This document shows, piece by piece, positions 1 through 10,721 of a DNA stretch of 64,000 bases. The translations under genes and the position numbers were made by a program. The DNA comes from Phycisphaerales bacterium (GTDB taxonomy: Bacteria > Planctomycetota > Phycisphaerae > Phycisphaerales > UBA1924): the NCBI GenBank assembly GCA_028289195.1, contig JANQQR010000025.1, positions 1-64,000 of the forward strand, written 5' to 3'. Positions within the stretch are counted from its first letter, which is position 1; each line of letters opens with the position of its first letter. The notes under the pieces were generated by a model. That model did no database searches and was not told where the DNA came from. It was given only the letters and a program-made list of their open reading frames with translations.

Positions 1-500
1 TCCACCGAGTCCGCGACGCGGTCCCGCTTCCCGTCTTGCGCAAGGACTTCATCGTCGACCCCTACCAGGTGTGGGAGTCACGCGCCGCCGGAGCCGACGC
101 CATCCTGCTGATCGCCGAGGTGCTCTCGATCTCCGAGATCGTGGACCTCGAGATCCTGGCCCGCGAGCTGCAGCTCACCACGCTGATCGAGACGCACTCG
201 ATGGACAACCTCCTGCGCGTGCTGCCGCACGTCGGCTTCCCCTCGCGCAGCTACGGCCTGCTGGGCATCAACAACCGCGACCTCTCGACGATGGCCACCG
301 ACATCAGCCACACCACCCGCCTGGCGGCAATGGTCGAAGACACCTCGATCCTCGTCAGCGAGTCCGGCATCCGCACCAGGGACGACCTCGCCAAGCTCCG
401 CAAGGTCGGCGTGCGGATCGCGCTGGTCGGCGAGTCGCTGATGCGCGAGCCCGACCCGGGCGCGGCGCTGACCGAGTTGCTCAACGGCACGGGCGCGTAG
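1..500 (+). CDS. trpC: Indole-3-glycerol phosphate synthase, C-terminal part (5' end off window)
   Basis: The reading frame is open from base 3 to the stop at 498-500, so the gene enters from the left edge without its start. The visible ~165 residues show typical TrpC TIM-barrel segments in order: PVLRKDFIVDPYQV (with the catalytic Lys of the RKDF motif), AGADAILLIAEVL, LLGINNRDL, VSESGI and ALVGESLM near the C-terminal phosphate site. The enzyme closes the indole ring in tryptophan biosynthesis in the cytoplasm. It runs convergently into the lipoprotein gene on the other strand, with only about 21 bases between the stops. Whether other trp genes lie upstream cannot be seen. Identification is secure; the length is unknown. 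Confidence 0.93.
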   Translation, partial: HRVRDAVPLPVLRKDFIVDPYQVWESRAAGADAILLIAEVLSISEIVDLEILARELQLTTLIETHSMDNLLRVLPHVGFPSRSYGLLGINNRDLSTMATDISHTTRLAAMVEDTSILVSESGIRTRDDLAKLRKVGVRIALVGESLMREPDPGAALTELLNGTGA

Positions 501-521
501 CCACCAACCCCGATACTCGGT

Positions 522-1277
522 TCAGAACGCCTCGGACTGCGCGTTTCGGGTCACGATGCCCGTCCACGTGCGCTGCGCGCTCGCGCTGAGGTCATCGAGC
601 GCTCGGCGCTCGGCACGCTTTACGCTGTTCCGCTCGGAGCGCGACGAGCCCCAGCCGTTACTGAATCGCTTCGAGCGCCCCTCGCCCTCGGCGAACCCGA
701 GGATGTCGCCCGACGCCTGATCCATAAACAGGGCGCTGGCGATCGTGTGGGAGCGCGCCTGGCGGACCGGCGCGAGGCCAAGCGTGATGAACCCGAGGAA
801 CGGCGCGTTCGAGAACGAGCGCATCCGGGTGTCGACCGAGTACAGGACGAGCACGTCGAGCCCGAGGTCGGCCGCGGCGCCGCGCAGCTCTTCGGCGCTC
901 AGCATGCGGCTCGGCAGCACAAGCGAGTTCAGCGTGACGACGTTCGAGCAGCCCTCCAGATCGGTGGGCAATTCGAGCGGCTGCGGGCTCCGGTCGGTGG
1001 GGCGGAGCACCCGGAAGCGCACGCCGTCCCACTCGTCGTGCCGGCGCGACCACTCGCGCCGGACGTGGACGATCCCGATCGAGGCGGGGAAGCGGAGATC
1101 CGAGTCCTCGGCCTCGGACGCGCCGTCGAACACCCCGTCGAACTCATCGCCCCACGCCGCGGCGCCCCGCGAGCGATGGTCATCGCTCTCGACGACGTAA
1201 CTCTTTGAGCCGCAGCCGCTTAGAAGAACCAGACTCGCCAGCCCAAACGCGATCAGCCCCATCGTGCGCATGCCCAT
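522..1277 (-). CDS. Lipoprotein of unknown function
   Basis: A 251-residue protein. I chose the ATG at 1277 because GGAGG lies 5 bases upstream; a longer frame to 1331 has no such support. The N-terminus is a lipoprotein signal: a Met/Arg start, a hydrophobic stretch and lipobox LLSGC at about residues 14-18, so the mature protein should be anchored to a membrane by Cys18. The mature part begins with an acidic low-complexity region. A later segment (VLVLYSVDTRMRSF, then ALFMDQASGDILGFAEG) resembles the general style of small lipoproteins that report a modification state, but I do not recognise a family. It lies 76 bases downstream of ppdK on the same strand. Confidence 0.72.
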   Translation of the reverse strand: MGMRTMGLIAFGLASLVLLSGCGSKSYVVESDDHRSRGAAAWGDEFDGVFDGASEAEDSDLRFPASIGIVHVRREWSRRHDEWDGVRFRVLRPTDRSPQPLELPTDLEGCSNVVTLNSLVLPSRMLSAEELRGAAADLGLDVLVLYSVDTRMRSFSNAPFLGFITLGLAPVRQARSHTIASALFMDQASGDILGFAEGEGRSKRFSNGWGSSRSERNSVKRAERRALDDLSASAQRTWTGIVTRNAQSEAF

Positions 1278-1353
1278 GCCGTCCTCCGGTGTCTGTGAGT
1301 GTGCGGATCCCCTGATCCGTATACGTCTCACTGGGGAGGGCGCGCTCGGGCTT

Positions 1354-4206
<2,853 letters not shown>

Positions 4207-4386
4207 CGTCTCTGATGCTCCCTGCCGGATTCCGTTTCCGGCGATTGATCGTTGTTTTCGCGACGGCAAGTCCCGGTCCGGTTCCGCCACGGCGTGATCC
4301 CGCTGCGCCCGTGCGCCGCGGAAAGCCAAGACCGTGAGTGTAGCGAACCCGGCCCTGACGCCCGTGCCCCCTATGATCTCCTCTTG

Positions 4387-5691
4387 ATGAGCGCCCCGAC
4401 CGTCCTCCCAGCCCGCTCCGTCGGTGCCGGTGCACCGCACGCCGGTGCCCTGGGTGCCTGCAGGACCTGGCCGGCGGATGTCCCGCTCACGGCCCTCGTC
4501 AGCGCCGATTCCTCGAGCCCGCGTTGGTCACGGAGGTCCCTGCTGGCGATCCCCGAGTCGAGCCAGGAGATCCACGATCCCGCCGAGGCGCTGGAGAGGC
4601 TCGAACAACTGCTGTCGATCCCCGGCGATCCGCAGGCCCAACCGTTCCGCTCCGGGTGGGTGCTGGTCCTGGGCTACGACTTGGTGCGAGCGCTCGAGCC
4701 GAAGGCCTCCGCGCTCCCGCGGGACGGATCCAGTGCGATCGACGATAGGGAGTGGCCGGCCCTCATCCTGCAGCGGGTTGGCGACTCGAGCGCTCCAGAG
4801 ATGCCAGCGCACGATCCAGCGCCGGCGACGGTCCGCATGCAGGACCCGAGCGCGAATCGCACGTCATACGAGAAGGCGGTGAGGCGAACTGTCGAGCTCA
4901 TCCACGCCGGCGACATCTTCCAGGCGAACATCGCGCACCGCCTCAGCGCTCGAGTGGAAAGCAGCCCTCGGGATCTGGCGATCCGGTTCCTCGAATCGGC
5001 GTCGCCGTGGTTCGGCGCGATCGTCGAGTCTCCCGAGAGCGGGCGATCGATCGCGTGCGCGAGCCCGGAGCTCTTCCTGCACTACGACCCCGCCTCGCGG
5101 CGCGTGATCACCCGCCCCATCAAGGGCACCCGGCCCGGCGACGCGCCGGCCGACGAACTCCTGCACGCGCCCAAGGACACCGCCGAACTCGCGATGATCA
5201 TCGACCTCATGCGCAACGACCTCGGGCGTGTCTGCGAATACGGCTCGGTGCGCGTCGAGGCCGAGCGCGAGATCGAGGCCCACGCGCGCACTGCCGGTCC
5301 GTCCAGCGGCGTGCGTCATGCCGTCGCGACCGTCGCGGGCACGCTCCGCGAAGACCGCACACCGTTCGACCTCGTCTGCGCTGCATTCCCGCCCGGTTCG
5401 ATCACCGGCGCCCCCAAGGTGCGCGCGATGCAGGTCATCGATGCGTTCGAGCCCTGCCGGCGGGGGCCGCACTTCGGCGCGATCGGGTTCCTCTCGGACT
5501 CGGGCGAGCTCACGCTCAACGTCGCCATCCGAACAGCCGCGTTCACGCCCGACGCCGGCGCCTGGATCGTCGATCTGATGGTCGGCGCCGGGATCGTCGC
5601 CGATTCCGACCCGGAATCAGAATGGAACGAAACACTGGCCAAGGCCGGCGCGTTCTTGAGCGCGTGCGATGAGCCCGGAGGAACCGAGTGA
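4387..5691 (+). CDS. pabB: Aminodeoxychorismate synthase component I
   Basis: Converts chorismate to 4-amino-4-deoxychorismate using ammonia from a glutaminase partner, on the way to p-aminobenzoate and folate. The 434-residue protein has the chorismate-binding fold: GDIFQANIAHRL, SPELFL, RPIKGTRPG (Lys246), DLMRNDLGRV and GSITGAPKVRAMQ near residue 338. The PIKGT Lys is the feature that separates PabB from anthranilate synthase TrpE, which carries PIAGT. The ATG at 4387 fits the start of homology, though no strong Shine-Dalgarno precedes it. It is divergent from ppdK (about 180 bases between starts) and its stop overlaps the next start by GTGA. No pabA or pabC is visible nearby. Confidence 0.9.
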   Translation: MSAPTVLPARSVGAGAPHAGALGACRTWPADVPLTALVSADSSSPRWSRRSLLAIPESSQEIHDPAEALERLEQLLSIPGDPQAQPFRSGWVLVLGYDLVRALEPKASALPRDGSSAIDDREWPALILQRVGDSSAPEMPAHDPAPATVRMQDPSANRTSYEKAVRRTVELIHAGDIFQANIAHRLSARVESSPRDLAIRFLESASPWFGAIVESPESGRSIACASPELFLHYDPASRRVITRPIKGTRPGDAPADELLHAPKDTAELAMIIDLMRNDLGRVCEYGSVRVEAEREIEAHARTAGPSSGVRHAVATVAGTLREDRTPFDLVCAAFPPGSITGAPKVRAMQVIDAFEPCRRGPHFGAIGFLSDSGELTLNVAIRTAAFTPDAGAWIVDLMVGAGIVADSDPESEWNETLAKAGAFLSACDEPGGTE

Positions 5692-6236
5692 GCGAAGACG
5701 GATACCGTCCGGAGCCCGTCGGCGGTGCGCGCATCCGTGCCGACATCGTTGATATCTACGTGTTCCGGGTCCCCCAGAGCAATCCCGGCGCCGTCGAACT
5801 CCTCCTGCTCGAGCGCGCCACCGAGCCCCTGGCCAAGACCTGGCACCCGCTCATGGGACACATGGAGGATGGAGAGACGGCGCCCCGCACCGCGCTCCGT
5901 GAACTCGCCGAGGAAACGGGCCTCGTGCGCGACGACCCCGCGCTGCTCGGGTTCTGGGCGCTCGAGCAGGTGCACCCGTACTACGTGGCCGAGATCGACT
6001 GCGTCGTGCTTTCACCCCGATTCGTCGTGCAGGTCACGCCATTCTGGGAGCCGACGCTGAACGAGGAGCACTGCGCGCACGAGTGGGTCACCGTTCTGAG
6101 TGCAGACCCGGCCGCAGCCCTCCGCCGGTTTCTCTGGCCCGGGCAGAAGCGCGCCGTGCAGGAGATCCTCACGGAGATCGTGCCCGCCGACAGCCCGGCT
6201 CGCGCGCAACTCGCGATCGACCCGCGGGGCGTCTAG
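5688..6236 (+). CDS. Nudix hydrolase, candidate dihydroneopterin triphosphate pyrophosphatase (NudB-like)
   Basis: A 182-residue Nudix protein. The Nudix box occupies residues 57-79 and fits GX5EX7REUXEEXGU: G57, then E63, RE at 71-72, EE at 75-76 and GL at 78-79. The GTG start overlaps the pabB stop by four bases (GTGA) and has GGAGG 6 bases upstream, so the two genes are translationally coupled. The C-terminal segment (EHCAHEWVTV, then WPGQKRAVQEI) resembles the end of E. coli NudB, which removes pyrophosphate from dihydroneopterin triphosphate in folate synthesis. Coupling to pabB supports that role, but general nucleotide pyrophosphatase activity cannot be excluded. Family membership is certain; the substrate is inferred. 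Confidence 0.85.
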   Translation: MSEDGYRPEPVGGARIRADIVDIYVFRVPQSNPGAVELLLLERATEPLAKTWHPLMGHMEDGETAPRTALRELAEETGLVRDDPALLGFWALEQVHPYYVAEIDCVVLSPRFVVQVTPFWEPTLNEEHCAHEWVTVLSADPAAALRRFLWPGQKRAVQEILTEIVPADSPARAQLAIDPRGV

Positions 6237-6245
6237 ACGCTCGTC

Positions 6246-7496
6246 CTACCCAGCCGCGGCAGCGGTCGCGTGCGGCGCCTGCAGACCAGCCGCCGGACGC
6301 TCGACCGCCACATAGCGCCGCGCGATGCGGGAACTGAACCGGCACATGAGTTCGTGGCTGATCGTGCCCGCCTGTTCAGCGAGCGTCGCGATGTGCGTCG
6401 GGGCGTCCCTCTCGTTGCCGATGAGCTCGACACTCGTCCCGGGCGGCACCTCGGCCTCGTCGATGCCGCTCAGATCGATGACCAGCTGATCCATCGTCAC
6501 CCGTCCGATCACTGGCGCGTAGCGCGTGCCGTTGAGCGTCTCGACCCCGACCTCGGCTCGGTTCGAGAGCGCCAGCGGATACCCGTCGGCGTACCCCACG
6601 GGAACGAGCCCGATCAGCGTCTTGCGCTTGGCCTTCCACGTCGCGCCATAGCTCACGCCGGTCCCGCGCCCGATCCACTTGGTCTGGATGATGCTGCTGG
6701 TCCAACGGAAGCACGGACGCAGCTCGGCCGCCTGCTCGTGAAACTCCAGATCCTCGGGATCGCCGGTCTCGTCGAGCCCGTGCCCGAACAGCGCGAGCCC
6801 CACGCGCACCATCTGCCGATGGTAGTGGCGCGACCGCAGCATCCCGAACGTGTTCGATTCGTGGATCACGCAGTCGCCGGGGATGTGCTCGTCGTTCGAC
6901 TCCAGCCAGTCGCTGAACGCTCCCGCCTGCCGTTCCGTGCGCTTCGCGTCGCTGTCCGCGCTGGAGAAGTGATCGAACACACCCGCCAGCTTCAGGCGCG
7001 GGTGCGCGCTGATGCGCTCGACGAGTTCGCTCGCATCCTCCGGCGAGGCCCCTCCCCGGCTCATCCCCGTGTCGACCTGCAGGTGCAGCGGCACCGACAG
7101 CCCCTGGCGATCGGCCGTCTCGATCATCGCGTCGAGCGATCTGGCATCGGAAACCGTGAAGTGCAGCTGCCCGCGCATCGCGGCGCGATACAGCCCGTCG
7201 CTCCGTTCGAGCTTCTCGACCGGCAGCAGCATGAGGATCGGCGTCATGACCGCCGCGTCCACGAGGCCCATCGCCTCAGCGGGAGTGAACACCGCAAACA
7301 GATCCACGCCGCCCGTCGCCAGGCGCTTCGCGACCCGCCCCGCGCCCAGCCCGTAGGCGTCGGCTTTGAGCACCGCGCACAGGCCGGGTGATCCACCACC
7401 GGTCTGCCCCGCTCCGCGCTCCAGGATCCCCCGGATCACACGGAGGTTGTGCCCGATCGCGGTCAGGTCCACATCGATTGTGCTGGTGGAGACCAC
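6246..7496 (-). CDS. alr: Alanine racemase
   Basis: PLP-dependent racemase making D-alanine for peptidoglycan. The start is taken as GTG at 7496 because AAGGAG sits 7 bases upstream; this gives 416 residues, a little longer than usual. Lys44 in VLKADAYGLG is the PLP-binding lysine of the N-terminal TIM barrel, and Tyr283 in GVSYGAT is the second catalytic base in the C-terminal beta domain. GRVTMDQLVIDLS and VPVGYADGYP are further family signatures. The gene is convergent with the Nudix gene (9 bases between stops) and divergent from the helicase gene. Cytoplasmic. No nearby peptidoglycan genes suggest regulation. Confidence 0.95.
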   Translation of the reverse strand: MVSTSTIDVDLTAIGHNLRVIRGILERGAGQTGGGSPGLCAVLKADAYGLGAGRVAKRLATGGVDLFAVFTPAEAMGLVDAAVMTPILMLLPVEKLERSDGLYRAAMRGQLHFTVSDARSLDAMIETADRQGLSVPLHLQVDTGMSRGGASPEDASELVERISAHPRLKLAGVFDHFSSADSDAKRTERQAGAFSDWLESNDEHIPGDCVIHESNTFGMLRSRHYHRQMVRVGLALFGHGLDETGDPEDLEFHEQAAELRPCFRWTSSIIQTKWIGRGTGVSYGATWKAKRKTLIGLVPVGYADGYPLALSNRAEVGVETLNGTRYAPVIGRVTMDQLVIDLSGIDEAEVPPGTSVELIGNERDAPTHIATLAEQAGTISHELMCRFSSRIARRYVAVERPAAGLQAPHATAAAAG

Positions 7497-7625
7497 GTTC
7501 GAACTCCTTTCGAACAGCCGCCCGATCCTTCGGGCACGTGGCGAACCGGCCCCGGGGGAGCCCCGGGACGCACAGCCCCGGAGAATACCACGATCCGGCC
7601 ACACGTCTCATCGGCACCCGAGGCC

Positions 7626-7654
7626 TTGTTACGGCACCCCGGCAGCGCTACCAT
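7626..7654 (+). promoter_or_regulatory. Candidate sigma-70-type promoter of the helicase gene
   Basis: TTGTTA at 7626-7631 and TACCAT at 7649-7654 are separated by exactly 17 bases, each matching the -35/-10 consensus at four of six positions. Transcription would begin near 7661, leaving an untranslated leader of about 110 bases before the GTG at 7770. It lies in the 273-base divergent gap between alr and the helicase. No mapping data support it. Confidence 0.38.
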
Positions 7655-7769
7655 AGCGCAACGGGGGGGCACCGCTTCGGCGGCGGCCCAATGGCCGGCC
7701 CAACTGGACCAGGGCCCTATCGGCTGCCGAACGCTCAGAAAAACTCCCAGAACGATTGGGTCAATCAAC

Positions 7770-9596
7770 GTGGCCGACGACGCGCAATCTCCACAAGCCG
7801 CTCCTACCGAAACCCCGCCCGAGACCTCGCACGAATCGCCCTCCGAGGGCCAGCACGACGCCCAGAGCCAGGAGCAGGGCGACGGCCCGCCCAAGAAGCG
7901 CCGGCGTCGACGCCGTCGCGGACGCGGCAAGGGCGAAGGCTCGGGTGGTGAGCAGGCCCAGGCATCCTCGGGCGAAGAGTCCAACACCGAACCGGGCACC
8001 GAGCGATCCGAGGGCGACGACAAGCCCCGGCGCAGTCGTCGAGGCGGTCGTGGGCGTCGCGGCGGAGGTGGCGGCGGCGGCGGCGGTGGGGGAGGCGGAC
8101 GCCGCGACGGCGGTCGAGGCCGCTCCGGCCGGCCCGAAATGGGTCCGGACGCCGACGTCAAGCCCGTCACCAAGCGGCGCAAGCGCACCGAGCCGAAGGA
8201 GCACTGGGAAGAGATCTTCGAGGACCGCACCTTCGCCGACCTCGGCCTCCGCAACAGCGTGCTCAAAGGCCTCGACGAAGCCGGCTTCAAGCACCCGACC
8301 AAGATCCAGTCCGAGCTGATCCCGATGGTGATCTCGGGCAAGGACGTCCTTGGGCAGTCGCGCACGGGCACGGGCAAGACCGCCGCGTTCGGTCTGCCGC
8401 TGTACCACCTGGCGACCCGCGACCTCCCGTTCCAATCGATCATCCTGGCGCCGACGCGCGAGCTGGCGATCCAGATCGCCTCCGAACTGGAGGAGCTCGG
8501 CCGGTTCACGCCCATCCGCGTCAGCGCGGTGTACGGCGGCACCAACATCGGCTCGCAGGCCCAAGCGCTCGAGCAGGGCCCCGAGATCATCGTCGCCACG
8601 CCCGGGCGCCTGATGGACATGAAGAACCGCGGGCACATCCACTTCGACAACGTCCGCTTCGCGGTGCTCGACGAGGTGGACCGCATGCTCGACATCGGCT
8701 TCCGCGAGGACATCAAGAAGATCCTCGGCGCCATCAAGTGCGAGCACCAGACGGTGTTCGTTTCCGCGACGATCAGCGAAGAGATCGAGAAGCTCTCGCG
8801 CACCCACATGAAGGACCCGGAGAAGCTGGTCACCACCGGCGGCTCGCTCACGGTCAACCTCGTCGACCAGCACTACATCAGCGTCCAGCCCTGGGACAAG
8901 AAGAAGCTCCTGCTCCATGTGCTCACCCACGAGGAGCCCGATCTCACTGTCATCTTCTGTCGCATGAAGCGGACCGTCGACGACGTCGCCCGCTACCTCT
9001 CGAGGAAGGGCGTCGACGCCCACGCCATCCACGGCGACATGTACCAGGGCAAGCGCAACAGCGTCATGAACCGGCTGCGTGAGGGCGAGCTCGGTGTGCT
9101 CGTCGCGTCCGACCTGGCCGCCCGCGGCCTGGACGTCGACGACATCTCGCACGTCATCAACTACGACCTGCCCGAGGATCCGGAGATCTACATCCACCGC
9201 GTCGGGCGCACCGCGCGGGCGGGACGCCAGGGCGTCGCCTGGTCGCTCGTCACGCCTGAGCAGGGTGGTCTGCTGACGCAGATCGAGATGCTGGCCAACT
9301 GCCACATCCCCGAGAAGACCTACGACGATTTCGAGCCCGGCGAAGCCCCGAGCGACATCCGCGACGAGCAGCGCGCCCAGGACAAGCGTGCCGAGAAGCT
9401 CAAGAGCATCTCTCGCTTCAAGTCCCAGGATTCGGCCCCCTCGGTCGATCCCGAGAAGGCCGACCCGAGCAAGTTCCCCGGCGGCCTCGTGCCCACCAAG
9501 ATGCCTCCCAAGAAGATGGGCGGGCGCGTGAAGACCGCTCGTTCCATGAAGCAGGCCGTCAGCGAAGAACTCCGAAACGCCGACGAGAAGAAGTAG
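7770..9596 (+). CDS. DEAD-box-family ATP-dependent RNA helicase (DEVD variant)
   Basis: A 608-residue RNA helicase, by analogy acting in ribosome assembly or RNA turnover. An N-terminal ~130-residue low-complexity region holds acidic/Gln stretches, a basic KKRRRRRRRGRG patch and a run of Gly with RGG-like units. The core follows: Q motif (FADLGLRNSVL, later PTKIQ), motif I TGTGKT with Lys203, PTRELAIQ, TPGR, motif II DEVD at 301-304 in place of DEAD, SAT, and motif VI HRVGRTARAGR. The tail is Lys-rich. GTG at 7770 is chosen because no ATG fits and the sequence after it looks like a normal N-terminus; the ribosome site is weak. It is monocistronic, with a promoter candidate upstream and a strong terminator downstream. 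Confidence 0.9.
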   Translation: MADDAQSPQAAPTETPPETSHESPSEGQHDAQSQEQGDGPPKKRRRRRRRGRGKGEGSGGEQAQASSGEESNTEPGTERSEGDDKPRRSRRGGRGRRGGGGGGGGGGGGGRRDGGRGRSGRPEMGPDADVKPVTKRRKRTEPKEHWEEIFEDRTFADLGLRNSVLKGLDEAGFKHPTKIQSELIPMVISGKDVLGQSRTGTGKTAAFGLPLYHLATRDLPFQSIILAPTRELAIQIASELEELGRFTPIRVSAVYGGTNIGSQAQALEQGPEIIVATPGRLMDMKNRGHIHFDNVRFAVLDEVDRMLDIGFREDIKKILGAIKCEHQTVFVSATISEEIEKLSRTHMKDPEKLVTTGGSLTVNLVDQHYISVQPWDKKKLLLHVLTHEEPDLTVIFCRMKRTVDDVARYLSRKGVDAHAIHGDMYQGKRNSVMNRLREGELGVLVASDLAARGLDVDDISHVINYDLPEDPEIYIHRVGRTARAGRQGVAWSLVTPEQGGLLTQIEMLANCHIPEKTYDDFEPGEAPSDIRDEQRAQDKRAEKLKSISRFKSQDSAPSVDPEKADPSKFPGGLVPTKMPPKKMGGRVKTARSMKQAVSEELRNADEKK

Positions 9597-9613
9597 TCAA
9601 CTCAGATCACGAA

Positions 9614-9654
9614 AGCAGGCGCGAAGGTCGATCCCTCGCGCCTGCTGTTTTTTT
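9614..9654 (+). terminator. Rho-independent terminator of the helicase gene
   Basis: An 11-base-pair perfect stem (AGCAGGCGCGA at 9614-9624 with its complement at 9636-9646), an 11-base loop, then G and seven T at 9648-9654. It starts 17 bases after the helicase stop. The left flank has only three A, so it should act mainly on the plus strand. Confidence 0.9.
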
Positions 9655-9680
9655 CGGCTGCTCCGATCGGAGCCTGTGGC

Positions 9681-10553
9681 TTACGGCAGCGGGCAGTTGC
9701 TGAGCCAGAATCCCAGCACGGTGGTGATGTCGTTGAAGTTCACCACGCGATTGCCGTCGGCATCGCCCGGGCAGAACGAGGGCAGCGGCGCCTCGAACTC
9801 CAGGAACGTCACGCTCTTGGCCCGCAGGTCGAACGCGCCGGGCTGCGCCGGCGAGGGCGCGAACGCCGGGTAGGCGATCAGGTCGATCCCCTGCGGGAAC
9901 ACATCGTTGAACAGGATGCACTCGAGCGGCTCGTCGAAGCTGATCACGCCGGTGATGCTGTTGAATACGCCCTGAGGCTGGACGGCTAGCGGATCGAGGA
10001 TCACCTGGTTGACGCCCATCGGGATGCCCATGATGTCGATCGGAGCGACCGAAACGAGGTCAAGGAACACCATCTCGACAGGGACCGCATTGGGTGGACC
10101 GTTCAGTATCACCATGTCGAACTGCCCGAAGAACTCGGGGTCGAAGATCGGCTGTGACGCGATCACGTTCCCGGCCGCGTCGACATCGATCGGATCAAAC
10201 ACCTCGATGATGTTGGTCGGCGCCTGGATGGTCTGGAAACCGACCTGCGTGTTCTGGGCGAGCGGCCCCGTGGGGAGCACCCTCCATGTCCCGCCGGAAT
10301 CGCAGTTGCTCCCGCCGCGCCGCACGTTCGCCTTCAGGCAGTAGCAGTCCCGCCAGATACTCCCGGCGACATCGCGGCACACGCACGAGCCGCCGCAATT
10401 CGCGCCCGGCGACACGCACGCCCAGTGGATGTTCGTGATCCGATTGACCTGACAGGAACCGCGATTGGCGAGCGCCGTGCCACTGATCGAAAGCACGGAA
10501 GCAGCAGCAGTGAGCGCACCGATAGCCGACACCGACATCTTGCTGTTTAGCAT
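9681..10553 (-). CDS. Secreted Cys-rich protein with C-terminal dockerin-like module
   Basis: A 290-residue exported protein. An N-terminal signal peptide ends near residue 29 (GTALA before NRG). Residues ~34-83 are rich in Cys and Gly (CVSPGANCGGSCVC, DCYCL), suggesting disulfides or metal sites. The middle is a neutral beta-like domain without recognised family. The C-terminus, CPGDADGNRVVNFNDITTV followed by LGFWL, is the single dockerin-like EF-hand motif common at the end of planctomycete secreted proteins, perhaps a sorting or attachment tag. The ATG at 10553 has GGGGAG 7-8 bases upstream. It stands alone, converging on the helicase. Function unknown; export is well supported. Confidence 0.8.
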   Translation of the reverse strand: MLNSKMSVSAIGALTAAASVLSISGTALANRGSCQVNRITNIHWACVSPGANCGGSCVCRDVAGSIWRDCYCLKANVRRGGSNCDSGGTWRVLPTGPLAQNTQVGFQTIQAPTNIIEVFDPIDVDAAGNVIASQPIFDPEFFGQFDMVILNGPPNAVPVEMVFLDLVSVAPIDIMGIPMGVNQVILDPLAVQPQGVFNSITGVISFDEPLECILFNDVFPQGIDLIAYPAFAPSPAQPGAFDLRAKSVTFLEFEAPLPSFCPGDADGNRVVNFNDITTVLGFWLSNCPLP

Positions 10554-10721
10554 GACTTACTCCCCACCACACCGGATACGTGATTGCTCCGGGCGACGTC
10601 CCCGCCAAGCGTCCGGCGACCGAAGCCGCCCGCACTCTTAGTTTGCGTCAGCTTGGGTCGGAACGCAACAGTTACGTCCGAAAAAACGTGTTTCCACGCC
10701 CTCCGACGCTGCTCGGGCGCG

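Noticed and set aside
1304..1319. Perfect six-base-pair hairpin between ppdK and the lipoprotein gene
   Set aside because: No T tract on either side, short stem; it could occur by chance in GC-rich DNA, so not called as a terminator.
7463..9305. Long minus-strand frames opposite the helicase
   Set aside because: They mirror conserved helicase motifs in another frame and are dominated by Pro/Arg or Ala/Val repeats from the Gly-rich stretch.
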